Below are positions 27,272 through 36,830 of a stretch of DNA of 64,000 nucleotides, piece by piece. Every line of letters starts with the position of its first letter. The first letter of the stretch is position 1. The translations under genes were made by a program, and so were the position numbers. This DNA comes from JAAGZL01 sp050291365 (lineage in GTDB: Bacteria; Pseudomonadota; Gammaproteobacteria; Chromatiales; Chromatiaceae), in the NCBI GenBank assembly GCA_050291365.1, contig JBNKJS010000024.1:62001-126000 (forward strand). The letters run 5' to 3'. Below the pieces are notes generated by a model. It saw nothing but the letters and a program-made list of their open reading frames with translations, was not told the origin of the DNA and did no database searches.

Positions 27272-29826
27272 GCTTGATTAGAGCCCTTTGTGTTAGGGGT
27301 GGGTATTGTATAGATAGCTTCTGGATATATTATTCCGCCACTATTCATAATCTTTGAGAACTCTTCTGGAGGTAGCGGGTGACTAAAAAGAAATCCCTGA
27401 GCCTCTCTACAGTCATTCTTGGATAGATATTCCAGTTGTTCGAGTGTCTCTACACCTTCTGCTATTACGTTTAGGCTAAGGTTCCTGGCCATAGAGATAA
27501 TGGTAGTGACAATTGCGGCATCATCTTTATCTTTTGCAATATTGCGTACAAAGGATTGATCAACCTTTAACCTATCTACAGGAAGTTGTTTTAGATAACT
27601 TAGGGACGAGTAGCCTGTACCAAAGTCATCAATTGATATCTGAACGCCGTTTTTACGCATTACTTGAAGTAATCTCAAAATGTCATCTGATTGTTTCATT
27701 AAGGTGGATTCTGTGATCTCCAGCTCAAGCATGCAGCAGTCGGTATTGGTATTGGATGTAACCTGAGAAAGTAGGTGATTAATATCTGGGGATCTAAGTT
27801 GCATGCTAGAAACATTTAGTGCAATTCTAAGTCCTGTGTGACCTTCAGCATGCCATTTTCTTGCTTGTTCAATTGCTGTGTCTAGTACAAATTCACCTAT
27901 TACACCAATCAGTCCGGTTTCTTCAGCTAATGGAATAAATTTCCCAGGGGGGACAAGGCCATGTTCAGGATGGTTCCATCTTATTAGTGCCTCGCAGCCC
28001 AGAACTTTGTTGTTTGTTACATCAATTTGTGGCTGATATACCAGGAAGAGTTCATCTCTTTCCAGGGATCGACGTAAATCATTTTCCATTGATAGCCGCT
28101 CTAGGAAGTTCTCACTCATTTTGTCCATATAAATACTGAACTGATGGCCGCCTGTATGTTTTGATTGGTACATGGCCGTGTCAGCAGCCTTAATTAGCTC
28201 ATCACAATTAGAACCATTTTCAGGAAACATACTTATGCCGATGCTACAGCTTATAAAGATTTCATGTTCTTCCTGAATGAATGGATCGCTGTCAAAAATG
28301 AGCATAATTTTATCTGCAATCATTTCTGCTTCAGTTGAAGAATGGATGCCGTGTAAGACGATTACAAACTCATCTCCACCAAATCGAGCCAAGGTGTCGC
28401 TTTCTCTTATGGCGCCTTGTAATTTATTGCCTGCGAATTTGAGTAGATCATCTCCTACTCTGTGGCCTAGTGTGTCATTAATATTTTTAAATCTGTCCAG
28501 ATCGATAAATAGAATAGCCAGCGTATCATTATCTCTATTGGCGAGTGATATGCTGGTTTGTATGCGTTCCTCTAACAGTGATCGGTTGGGGAGATCGGTA
28601 AGTTGATCGTAGAATGCAAGATATTGCAGTCGCTCTTTGAATTGGGTTACATCACTAAGATCAGAGAAGATTCCTGCCCGGTATATCGGCTCATGGTTAG
28701 AGTCATTGATAGTAATTATGTTGAGCCATTCTGGGTATATTTCCCCGTCCTTGCGTCTGTTCAGGATCTCGCCAGACCATGTGCCATTGCTATTAAGTCT
28801 ATGCCACATATCATCGTAAAAAACCTTGTCTTGCACGCCAGAATTAAGGATGTTGGGTGACTTTCCAATTACCTCCTCCGAGCTATATCTGGTTATCTCG
28901 GTAAAAGCAGGGTTCACAGAGATAATTTTGTTATCCATGTCAGTAATCATTACCGCATCGCTGCTGTGTTCAATCACACTTGCAGTTATCCTCTGGTTCT
29001 CATGTTCCCTTTTGCGGATGTCAATATCCTTTATAATTCCAACAAATACGATTGGATTGCCGTCTTTGTCCAATTGTGCCCTGCCTTGGCTGTGTACCCA
29101 TAGATATTCCCCATCCTTTTTTCTACACCTGTACTCAAGGTCAAATACGCCTTTTTCTGAGATAGAGCGCTGATACTCTTTCTCCAGCTTTGGTGCGTCC
29201 TCTGGGTGAATAAACTGCAACCAACCCTGAAGGCTGGTACCCATCTCATCAGTGGTGTAACCCAGAAGTTCATAATGACCTCCTTTCCAGGTTATTCGGT
29301 CTTCTTCTATTACATACTCATAAACGATATCGCCTATGGATTCTATTAACATGCTGTATTTGTCAGATGTCTCTTTAACCTGGTAGGTTTTCTCTTCTAC
29401 CGAGGTTTTCAGTCTGTTTTTGTGGCGCTGAAGTTCTTCTTGTACTCTGTTTAGTTCCAGAAACACCCTTACCTTAGATAGTAGAATGTTGGGATCATAG
29501 GGTTTGACGATGTAGTCTACTGCCCCAGTTTCATATCCGTGAAAAACGTTGGCGGAACTGGAGTCGAATGCGGTTAGAAAAATAAGCGGGAGATGTTTGG
29601 TTGAAGGGTTGCCGCGTAGCAACTCAGCAAGTTCAAAGCCATCCATTTCTGGCATCTGAATATCGAGGAAGGCGAGAGCAAAGCTATGTTCGAGTACGGC
29701 GGCCAGAGCCTCATTTCCACTGGTTGCCTTAATCAGTTCTGCACCTGTCTCTTCCAGAGTCTTTTCAAGTGCAATCAGGTTAGGCATCCTGTCGTCAACC
29801 AGCAGTATCTTTTGCTTGGTAAGCAT
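27268..29826 (-). CDS. response regulator with PAS, GGDEF and EAL domains
   Basis: 852 residues: receiver (1-125; VDD, LDIQMPEMDG, KPYD), two PAS/PAC units (about 150-275 and 280-400), GGDEF (about 405-565, intact RFGGDEF) and EAL (about 580-835, intact EALIRW, NVSSMQL and DDFGTGYSSL). Both c-di-GMP synthesis and breakdown are possible; the receiver would set the balance. It has its own sigma-28-type promoter about 45 bases upstream. CheR and a hybrid kinase lie upstream on the same strand and may phosphorylate it. Confidence 0.94.
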   Translation of the reverse strand: MLTKQKILLVDDRMPNLIALEKTLEETGAELIKATSGNEALAAVLEHSFALAFLDIQMPEMDGFELAELLRGNPSTKHLPLIFLTAFDSSSANVFHGYETGAVDYIVKPYDPNILLSKVRVFLELNRVQEELQRHKNRLKTSVEEKTYQVKETSDKYSMLIESIGDIVYEYVIEEDRITWKGGHYELLGYTTDEMGTSLQGWLQFIHPEDAPKLEKEYQRSISEKGVFDLEYRCRKKDGEYLWVHSQGRAQLDKDGNPIVFVGIIKDIDIRKREHENQRITASVIEHSSDAVMITDMDNKIISVNPAFTEITRYSSEEVIGKSPNILNSGVQDKVFYDDMWHRLNSNGTWSGEILNRRKDGEIYPEWLNIITINDSNHEPIYRAGIFSDLSDVTQFKERLQYLAFYDQLTDLPNRSLLEERIQTSISLANRDNDTLAILFIDLDRFKNINDTLGHRVGDDLLKFAGNKLQGAIRESDTLARFGGDEFVIVLHGIHSSTEAEMIADKIMLIFDSDPFIQEEHEIFISCSIGISMFPENGSNCDELIKAADTAMYQSKHTGGHQFSIYMDKMSENFLERLSMENDLRRSLERDELFLVYQPQIDVTNNKVLGCEALIRWNHPEHGLVPPGKFIPLAEETGLIGVIGEFVLDTAIEQARKWHAEGHTGLRIALNVSSMQLRSPDINHLLSQVTSNTNTDCCMLELEITESTLMKQSDDILRLLQVMRKNGVQISIDDFGTGYSSLSYLKQLPVDRLKVDQSFVRNIAKDKDDAAIVTTIISMARNLSLNVIAEGVETLEQLEYLSKNDCREAQGFLFSHPLPPEEFSKIMNSGGIIYPEAIYTIPTPNTKGSNQA

Positions 29827-29868
29827 AGCGCAATCCCATATTCCATTAGGGTTAGTTCCGTTACAGGG

Positions 29869-29895
29869 TTAGCGGCAGGCTTGTATTAGACTTTA
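29869..29895 (-). promoter_or_regulatory. sigma-28 (FliA)-type promoter
   Basis: Minus strand TAAAGTCT, 11 bases, GCCGCTAA, nearly the FliA consensus and the same hexamer pair as at 5685-5711. It lies about 45 bases before the GGDEF-EAL gene. Confidence 0.68.
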
Positions 29896-29963
29896 GGAAC
29901 AGAAGGAGTTTAATTCCCGGGGTTGATCAATGTAGCAGCCGCAGGAATTTAGAATTAACTACT

Positions 29964-30797
29964 TCACTGGCAGCCAGTTCGTTTTCTGAATATCCGGTAT
30001 TTTGAATCAATCTTTTCAAAGTCATTCGAGGTATTTGATTGCATTATCGCTTCTGTTTTACCCAGGCAGATGAAGCCACCACCCACCAAGCTGTCTGAAA
30101 ACAGCTTCAAGGCACGTTCTTGTAGTTTACGATCAAAGTAGATTAGAACATTTCGGCACAGAATCAGGTGCATCTCACCAAATGAGGCATCTTGTACCAG
30201 GTTGTGACTGGCGAAGGTAATGCGTCGTTTCAATTCATTATTCATGGATATTGCGTTATAGGCTGCGTGGAAGTAATCACTAAATGTCGCTTGTCCTCCT
30301 GCTTTCAGATAGCTTTTGCAGGTGGCCTGTATGTCAGATATTGGGTAGATACCTTTTTTGGCGGTATTCAACGCCTCAAGATTTATGTCGGTGGCAAATA
30401 TAGTAGCGCGTTCAAGTATGCCAGCCTCTTTCAGCAGAATGGCAAATGAATATACCTCCTGCCCGTCAGCACAGCCGGCATGCCATACCTTGAAAGATGG
30501 GTAGGTTCGAAGCAGTGGTATTACATGTTTCAATAGCGCCTGGTACACCAGTGGATCACGGAACATCTCAGATACGTTGATGGAAAAACGTTGAATCAAA
30601 CGGAAGGCGAGCTCCTTATCGTGCAGAACCGGTTTTAACAGGTCAGCAATCGACTCGATCTGTTCTAATTCAATAAATTGCTTTACACGTCGTTGTATCG
30701 ACCTCGTGGTATAGTTGCGAAAGTCATAGCCGTAACGTTTGAATATTGCTTCCAGCAGCAGCTCAAGTTCAATGCTTTCGGTTAACTGTGATTCCAC
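29964..30797 (-). CDS. CheR-type protein-glutamate O-methyltransferase
   Basis: 277 residues. An N-terminal helical domain (LLEAIFKRYGYDFRNYTTRSIQRRV) and the SAM-binding domain with VWHAGCADGQEVYSFA, a variant of the usual GCSTGEEPYS, and LILCRNVLIYFD are complete. CheR methylates glutamates of chemoreceptors. No receptor, CheA, CheB or CheW lies near, so here it more likely modifies the sensor region of the hybrid kinase 17 bases upstream (inference). Confidence 0.9.
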   Translation of the reverse strand: MESQLTESIELELLLEAIFKRYGYDFRNYTTRSIQRRVKQFIELEQIESIADLLKPVLHDKELAFRLIQRFSINVSEMFRDPLVYQALLKHVIPLLRTYPSFKVWHAGCADGQEVYSFAILLKEAGILERATIFATDINLEALNTAKKGIYPISDIQATCKSYLKAGGQATFSDYFHAAYNAISMNNELKRRITFASHNLVQDASFGEMHLILCRNVLIYFDRKLQERALKLFSDSLVGGGFICLGKTEAIMQSNTSNDFEKIDSKYRIFRKRTGCQ

Positions 30798-30814
30798 TTG
30801 TTATCATCCATTGA

Positions 30815-33800
30815 CTAGCGATATAGCCAAACCCTTAGCAGTGAGATCAGGCTGATTGGGTCAATCGGTTTGCTCATATAATCGTTTGCTCCAGCATCAA
30901 GACACTGTTGTCGGTCTTCAGGCATGGCCTTCGCGGTAAGAGCAATGATGGGTATGGATTTAAACTGTTCCTGGCTGCGGACGCGTTCCATGGTTTGGTA
31001 GCCATCAAGTCCTGGCATCATCATATCCATTAATATTAGATCAATATCCGGTGTGGCAGCTAACAACTCCAGCGCCCGTTCACCTCCATCAGCTTTAATT
31101 ACCTCCATGCCGTGTTCTGTCAGTACCCTAGTTACCGCAAACAAGGTACGCATATCATCGTCTACCACCAGGATCTTTTTGTCCTTGAGCAATTTATCAG
31201 TATCGTACAAATGTTCTATCCGTTCACGTTTGTGGTCAGGCAGATCAGATATTATCTGATGCAGGAACAGAGAAACCTCATCTAATAGCCTCTCTTCGGA
31301 TCGTGCATCTTTGATGATGATAGAGTCGGAATAGTCACGCAGCTTTAACTCTTCATCGTGGCTGAGTTCGCGTCCCGTATAGATAACCACAGGAGGGTTA
31401 TCAATGTTCTTGTCTATTGTCATTTGCTTCAGTAGTTCATAACCATCCATATCGGGCAGTCCAAGATCCAGGATGACGCAGTCATATTGCTTCTCTCTTA
31501 TAGCCTGAAGTGCCTCTGCGCCTGTTTCGACTCCATCGATATTAACTACACCATTTTCAATTAGTCGGGAGATTGCATGTCTGCTGGCATGGTCATCTTC
31601 AACAACTAGCAGGTTGCGTGTCTTGCTGTCTACCATCCTGTCCAGTCGTTCCAGCACGTTCTTCAAGTTCTCCTGAGTAGCAGGCTTTTGCAAATAACCG
31701 ACGACGCCATTACGCATAGCGCTGTAGTCAGGGTCTAACACTGAAGATATATGCACAGGTATATGCCGAGTCTCCATGTTTTGTTTAAGTTGCTCCAGGA
31801 CTTGCCATCCACTCATGTCGGGGAGCATTAGATCCAATATAATCGCGTTTGGTCGGTATTTTGCGGCCAGTTTCAGAGCCGCATCGCCAGTGGTGGAAGC
31901 CAGACACTTGAACTTATGCTTATGGCTCTCCTGCATCAGGATATTGAGAAAAGGCAGGTCGTCTTCAACTATGAGTAGTGTTCTGTCACCTTTCTTTATC
32001 TTTTTGCGATCATCAGCAATATCTACCGGATCCGGAGTTGCCTCCTTTAGTTGGAGCTGTGGATGCGGCGGGTCATCGTTCTTTCTAGAGGGGGCCTGCA
32101 GTGGTAGCAGTACAGTGAAGGTTGAACCCTTGTCCGGTTCACTTTGCAGACGAATCTCCCCCCCGAGCATACTGGCAAGTTCGCGTGAAATGGATAGTCC
32201 CAGTCCGGTTCCCCCAAACTTGCGTGAGTTGCTGCCATCGGCCTGTTTGAATGCCTCAAACACACGCTGCTGTTGGTCTTCAGTGATACCTATTCCGGTA
32301 TCAGTGACGTTCATGGCCAGGGCGTATGGTTCGTCATCTGATGGGGCGGTGAATGCGATCTTAACGCCGCCTTCATCGGTAAACTTGATAGCATTGGAGA
32401 GCAGATTCTTTATTATCTGTTCTAGACGCTTGCGGTCGGTATGGATCGATTCTGGTGCACTGTTATCAATCTCAATCTCCAGGCTTAAGCCTTTTTCATC
32501 TGCCATGTGCTTGAAGCCGATCTGGATAGATTCGGCCAGGTCTTCTATTCGCGTGGTTCCAATATTAACTTCCATGCGACCTGCTTCGATCTTGGAGAGA
32601 TCCAGGATCTCATTAATCAAGTCGAGCAGATCATGGCCGCTCTGGTAGATGATCTGTGCTGATTGCACCTGATCCTCACGTAGGCTGTTATCTTTATTGT
32701 CGGCTAGTCCACGTGACAGTAACAGCAGGCTGTTGAGTGGTGTGCGCAGTTCGTGGGACATGTTGGAGAGAAACTCAGACTTATAACGGCTGGCCAGAGC
32801 GAGGGATTCGGCCTGGGCCTTAAGTTCAGCCTGTGTCTGCTCTACTTTATTTTTCTCTTTGTTTAGAAGATCGTTTTGCTCTTCCAGCTCTTTGTTCAGG
32901 ATCTCCATCTCCTCCTGTTGTGCCTGGGCCTCTTCGGTCAGGGTTTGAGCAGTTTCCAAGGTCACACGCAGCTCTTCACGGTTTTCGGCGGCTTCAATAG
33001 CAACACCAATGGCATGGAGTGCCTCTGCTAGAAATGCCAGTTCCAACTCTGTTAGTGAACGTAGCAGCCCTAACTCAATCACCGCCATCAGTGTTTCTTT
33101 ATGGTAACAAGGGAATAGCGCCAGCTGATTCGGTGGGCTATCGCCCAGACTGGAATGAATCTTGACGTAATCAGTGGGAGGGTCATTTAACAGGATAGGC
33201 TGTTGTTCTTCCGCCGTCTGTCCAATCAGCCCCTCACCAATTCTGAATTGGCTCTGGATAGTGGAATCCGCTGAGTAGCCAAATCCAGCCTTAAAATTAA
33301 GTACCGGAGGTTCAATATCGCGATCCAGTATGTATATTGTTCCAAGTTTTGCATCCAGTAGGCGACATAGTCCGGTAATTATGTCGGATGTAAGTCTTTC
33401 CATGGTGGGGTTGCCGGTGACGAGATCGTTGAGTTTGGCCAAGCTATCCTTGTGCCAGTTGGCCCTCATGTTTTGTTGGTAGGTTTCGCGCAATGAGGTT
33501 TGCATGTGTGTAACTGCCTTGGCCAGCTGTCCAATCTCATCCCTGGATGAGAGGCCAACATTGGTGTCCAGTTCTCCTCCTGCGATGGCCTCAGTTGTTT
33601 CCTGTATTCTTCTGAGTGGTGTAGTAATCCCTCGCGTTATATAGAAGGCGATAGAGCTGCCGCAAAGTATAAGTAAGCCGAGGAGGGTGATCATGAAGGT
33701 GATGGTTTGGTTGCGCTGAATTTTGCTTTCTTCTAGAAAGTTGGCTGCCTGCGTGTTGGAGAAAATTTTCAGCTGATGCATATTTTGAAGTATTTGACCA

Positions 33801-34294
33801 ACAAGTTTTGCTCCTCTTCCCTTTATCGCAGCAATCAGCTCGGAGTGTTTATGGGTTCTGGCAAGTTTAATCTCCTCCTCGCGCAGGGGTTTCCAGTTAC
33901 GTAATAGTTCTATCGTTGCATTAACCAGTGCCTGGCTTCCCATGAACCGCTCTTTGATGAGGGAGAAGCTAAGGAATATCTCTTGTTCAAGCTCGTCAAT
34001 CTCAGTTAGCGATTGCTCCATTATTGCCATATCCTGATCGCGATTATTATCCGTCAGTCCTATGGTTACCATCCTATTTCTGATTTTTCCGATATTGATC
34101 TTTACATCACGCACTGCGTTGCTGACGGCCAGCGGGTGGCTGTACATATTGGATGTGAGGTCTGATAGTTTGCTCAGGCTTTGGATCGCAACAATACCCA
34201 TGGTCAGGGTGATAAGAAGCAGGATGCCGAAGCTACTCCAGAGGCGAGTGCCAATTTTGATATTTCTAAGCATGGTTCTTTCCTTAGACTGCAT
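30815..34294 (-). CDS. hybrid histidine kinase: 4-helix sensor, HAMP, GAF, kinase, three receivers
   Basis: 1159 residues. Membrane helices at about 17-40 and 200-222 bracket a helical periplasmic sensor. HAMP is at about 222-275 and GAF at 300-430, then a coiled coil, HisKA with His514 (NMSHELRTPLN), and a full ATPase (NLLSNAIKF, DTGIGI, GGTGLGLSIS). Three receivers carry Asp821, Asp943 and Asp1090, the last with a classic IALTAKAM and KPID ending. No HPt domain is fused, so relay out of the protein needs one elsewhere. The cheR-like gene follows after 17 bases. Confidence 0.95.
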   Translation of the reverse strand: MQSKERTMLRNIKIGTRLWSSFGILLLITLTMGIVAIQSLSKLSDLTSNMYSHPLAVSNAVRDVKINIGKIRNRMVTIGLTDNNRDQDMAIMEQSLTEIDELEQEIFLSFSLIKERFMGSQALVNATIELLRNWKPLREEEIKLARTHKHSELIAAIKGRGAKLVGQILQNMHQLKIFSNTQAANFLEESKIQRNQTITFMITLLGLLILCGSSIAFYITRGITTPLRRIQETTEAIAGGELDTNVGLSSRDEIGQLAKAVTHMQTSLRETYQQNMRANWHKDSLAKLNDLVTGNPTMERLTSDIITGLCRLLDAKLGTIYILDRDIEPPVLNFKAGFGYSADSTIQSQFRIGEGLIGQTAEEQQPILLNDPPTDYVKIHSSLGDSPPNQLALFPCYHKETLMAVIELGLLRSLTELELAFLAEALHAIGVAIEAAENREELRVTLETAQTLTEEAQAQQEEMEILNKELEEQNDLLNKEKNKVEQTQAELKAQAESLALASRYKSEFLSNMSHELRTPLNSLLLLSRGLADNKDNSLREDQVQSAQIIYQSGHDLLDLINEILDLSKIEAGRMEVNIGTTRIEDLAESIQIGFKHMADEKGLSLEIEIDNSAPESIHTDRKRLEQIIKNLLSNAIKFTDEGGVKIAFTAPSDDEPYALAMNVTDTGIGITEDQQQRVFEAFKQADGSNSRKFGGTGLGLSISRELASMLGGEIRLQSEPDKGSTFTVLLPLQAPSRKNDDPPHPQLQLKEATPDPVDIADDRKKIKKGDRTLLIVEDDLPFLNILMQESHKHKFKCLASTTGDAALKLAAKYRPNAIILDLMLPDMSGWQVLEQLKQNMETRHIPVHISSVLDPDYSAMRNGVVGYLQKPATQENLKNVLERLDRMVDSKTRNLLVVEDDHASRHAISRLIENGVVNIDGVETGAEALQAIREKQYDCVILDLGLPDMDGYELLKQMTIDKNIDNPPVVIYTGRELSHDEELKLRDYSDSIIIKDARSEERLLDEVSLFLHQIISDLPDHKRERIEHLYDTDKLLKDKKILVVDDDMRTLFAVTRVLTEHGMEVIKADGGERALELLAATPDIDLILMDMMMPGLDGYQTMERVRSQEQFKSIPIIALTAKAMPEDRQQCLDAGANDYMSKPIDPISLISLLRVWLYR

Positions 34295-34535
34295 GTTCCT
34301 ATGACGAAATTGTAGACTATGCTGCAGCGCTAATGGTGGGATTTTTTTGAATTAGATTAAGCCCATTCTTAATTTCACTGTCATCCAGTTGCAACGTACA
34401 GAAGTATGAGTAACCAGAAAAGAATACAATGGGTAGCAAAATAAGAAGGCGCCAAGTAAAGGAATTGATTGTAAGATACGCAGCTCATTGTGGTCCTATT
34501 GAAGAATCCGGAGTCGAATTTACACGAACCAAACC

Positions 34536-35228
34536 ATGCACGAACTCCCCATCCTCTATCAAGATGACAACTACATCGCCATCCATAAACCCCTTGGTCT
34601 GCTGGTCCACCGTACCCGCATCTCTGAGGACAAGCGTTTTGTATTGCAGATGTTGCGCAACCAGATCGGTCAATGGGTCTACCCCGTTCACCGCCTGGAC
34701 CGCCCCACATCCGGGGTGCTGATCTTCGGTCTAAATTCAGATGCCGCACGTCTGCTAGCTCAAGAGTTTGAACAGCGACAGGTTGAGAAGCGCTATCTGG
34801 CCGTAGTGCGTGGCTACACAGAGGAGGGCGGGGTAATCGACTACCAGCTGCAAGAAGAGACATGGACTGAACGACAACCAGCAGTTACAGCATATCGCAA
34901 ACTGGCTCAGGTGGAACTGCCCCATCCGGTGGGGCGCTACCAGACCGCCCGCTACTCCCTGCTAGAGGTCCGGCCCCAAACTGGCCGTATGCATCAGATA
35001 CGCAAACACATGAAACACATCTTTCACCCCATAGTCGGAGACACCACCCATGGGGATGGCAAACAGAACAAACTATTCCTAGAACTGTTCGATGTTAGAC
35101 GTTTGTTGCTGGTGGCAACAGAGCTTGAATTCCAGCATCCATACACATCAGAAAAGCTGACCATCAAAACAGTCCCAGAACCGGAACTGCTGGATCTGTT
35201 TGAGAAGCTTGGCTGGGTGTATGATTGA
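34536..35228 (+). CDS. truC: tRNA pseudouridine synthase C
   Basis: 230 residues. RluA-family pseudouridine synthase with the catalytic Asp in HRLDRPTSGV and the downstream R-rich blocks QTGRMHQIRKHM and HPIVGDTTHGDGK, which are specific to TruC (uridine 65 of tRNA). Cytoplasmic. A long minus-strand frame over the 5' half is its shadow. Confidence 0.93.
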   Translation: MHELPILYQDDNYIAIHKPLGLLVHRTRISEDKRFVLQMLRNQIGQWVYPVHRLDRPTSGVLIFGLNSDAARLLAQEFEQRQVEKRYLAVVRGYTEEGGVIDYQLQEETWTERQPAVTAYRKLAQVELPHPVGRYQTARYSLLEVRPQTGRMHQIRKHMKHIFHPIVGDTTHGDGKQNKLFLELFDVRRLLLVATELEFQHPYTSEKLTIKTVPEPELLDLFEKLGWVYD

Positions 35229-35394
35229 GTGAGCCTGATTCAAGGGAGCAATATTCTTTAACTATTAGAAATAACTGATCTCTGCCCCTGTTTTTTACAG
35301 ACCCAGGGTCGTGTGTGGCGGTCATGGAATGTCAGCTCTCTCCCATCAGGGGGACGTATCTGCTGAAAGCAGAAACCAATCCCTATGAAAGAAT

Positions 35395-35414
35395 GCGGCT
35401 CCAAAAGGAGCCGC
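35395..35414 (-). terminator. terminator of the VPLPA-CTERM gene
   Basis: GCGGCTCC-aaaa-GGAGCCGC, an eight-base perfect GC-rich stem starting 11 bases after the stop on the minus strand, followed by ATTCTTTC. Confidence 0.72.
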
Positions 35415-35425
35415 CTTTAGATTAT

Positions 35426-36100
35426 CTAAACAAGTTTCTTGCGTCTGCTTAATCCCAACAAACCAAGCAGACCGGAGCCGAAGAGCCAAACAGCGGCTGG
35501 GAGCGGGACAGCTCTTATCTGGAAACCAGTTACGGCGCCGTCAAAGTTGCTGAGCCTAATACCGTATACGCCCATACCTAGGTCGAAGGGGACCAAGCCA
35601 GTATAAAGGGCATAATCCTGGCCGATAACTCCTGGCATGGCATAGGTTGGTGGCCCTGCAGTGGTCCAAAAATCCCAACTCGAGCTCACGGCATCTGTCA
35701 CTCTGCCGCCTGCATTCATCATGGCATAGATTGACAGATCATATGTAAGGTTGGGGTTAAGGCCAGTGATATCAAAACCACTACCCCATGTTCCAGAGTC
35801 CTGTAATGAGTTTGTTGCTGCTGGATCTATTGCGGGGCCGAAATTGGTGCCAGTCCAGATGACGCCAACCCCCGTGGGATTTCCAAACTCATCCAGCAAA
35901 CCAGTGGTATTTACATAATCAGGGACCGAGTTCCAGACAGTTCCTCCCGGAGAACTCAAGATGCCGTCATCACCGACATAGGTTGCATCAGATGGGGGAT
36001 TGCCTTCGATATCTCCGTTGACGGTTAGGGCAAATGCTGCCTGGCCATAACAAACTGCCAGGATCATATATAGCAAACGGATAATGCGAGAATTTATCAT
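35426..36100 (-). CDS. secreted protein with VPLPA-CTERM sorting signal
   Basis: 224 residues. An N-terminal signal peptide (about 1-25), a beta-rich body without a known catalytic motif, and a C-terminal VPLPAAVWLFGSGLLGLLGL-type segment followed by SRRKK. This is the PEP-CTERM-like signal that exosortases process, so the protein should be released at the cell surface or into extracellular matrix. No exosortase is in the window. The body contains a sequence of GTW/Gly-Asn-rich strands like other matrix or galactose-binding-like folds, but I cannot name it. Confidence 0.88.
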   Translation of the reverse strand: MINSRIIRLLYMILAVCYGQAAFALTVNGDIEGNPPSDATYVGDDGILSSPGGTVWNSVPDYVNTTGLLDEFGNPTGVGVIWTGTNFGPAIDPAATNSLQDSGTWGSGFDITGLNPNLTYDLSIYAMMNAGGRVTDAVSSSWDFWTTAGPPTYAMPGVIGQDYALYTGLVPFDLGMGVYGIRLSNFDGAVTGFQIRAVPLPAAVWLFGSGLLGLLGLSRRKKLV

Positions 36101-36539
36101 AACGATTTCTCCATAAATACAATGAATAAATTCAACTCTTATGTCACTACACCAGAATTATATTCCCATCATCGGGTGCATATTGAGCGTGTCAGATTAT
36201 ATCAAAAAAAGTTTGCGGATGAACCGCCTCTTTTTTCCTTTTCCTAATTCCAGCTTACTCCTTATTCAAGGGCTGGGTCTTCATATGACTGGGTTTGGTG
36301 GTAGAGATCAAGTCGTGGAATGAATCGGGGGGTAGGATCCTGATCCACATAGCGATTGTTAATGTGCATCTTTTCGCCCAGAGGAGTGGACTCCTACATC
36401 CACAACTGCGTGAAATGCCACAGATATGAGATATATGTTGTAGATCTTGATGGTTATCAATGCCTGGCGGTTTGCGCGCCACTTAAATTCCTTTATTCTT
36501 GCGATGACTTAGCGGACATGGCTTTACTAATAATATCTA
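36101..36539. other. intergenic, upstream of the ABC/NosL operon
   Basis: 439 bases. Contains an FNR-type dyad (36447-36460) and a short hairpin AGGAGT-gg-ACTCCT near 36380. A 60-codon plus-strand frame at 36141-36323 shows no conserved features and I do not call it. Confidence 0.4.
36447..36460 (+). promoter_or_regulatory. FNR-type binding site
   Basis: TTGAT-GGTT-ATCAA, a perfect match to the FNR consensus dyad. TTAAAT at 36483-36488 could be the -10 box, putting the dyad centre at about -41.5, the class II activator position, for the operon starting at 36540. Confidence 0.7.
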
Positions 36540-36830
36540 ATGCGCAAATCTGATTCACTGTTGATCTTTTTTTCTCTATGCCTGTTACTTTTCATGGCAA
36601 CAGTGGTGGATTCCAGCCGTCGTCAGGGTGCCGCTGTAGCTCTCCTTGAGAAGCGGGCCGATATGGTTCGTGAACTCGGTCTTACTGACCTGGCCCTGTT
36701 TACCGAGGCGCGTTATACCAGGCATATCAGTCAGTCTGATCTGCATAGCGCCTTTCAGGATCATCCCATGTCGTTTGAGCATTTTCCTAGCGGCTCTTTT
36801 TATCTACCTCCTCAGGTGTCTGCTCAATGA
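36540..36830 (+). CDS. small membrane-anchored or secreted protein, first gene of ABC/NosL operon
   Basis: 96 residues. A hydrophobic segment (about 7-23) could be a signal or anchor; the rest is a short polar periplasmic part (RRQGAAVALLEKRADMVRELGL, TEARYTRHISQSDLHSAFQDHP). It is not a family I recognise. Its stop overlaps the start of the permease gene by four bases, strong evidence it is translated with the operon. Histidines in the tail could bind metal, but this is speculation. Confidence 0.75.
   Translation: MRKSDSLLIFFSLCLLLFMATVVDSSRRQGAAVALLEKRADMVRELGLTDLALFTEARYTRHISQSDLHSAFQDHPMSFEHFPSGSFYLPPQVSAQ

Noticed and set aside
31776..32648. 290-codon plus-strand frame inside the hybrid kinase gene
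   Set aside because: Antisense shadow; the kinase has all motifs on the minus strand.
34381..34863. 160-codon minus-strand frame over truC
   Set aside because: Shadow of truC, which has clear catalytic motifs in the plus strand.
36141..36323. 60-codon plus-strand frame before the NosL operon
   Set aside because: No ribosome site, no family features, AT-rich intergenic composition.
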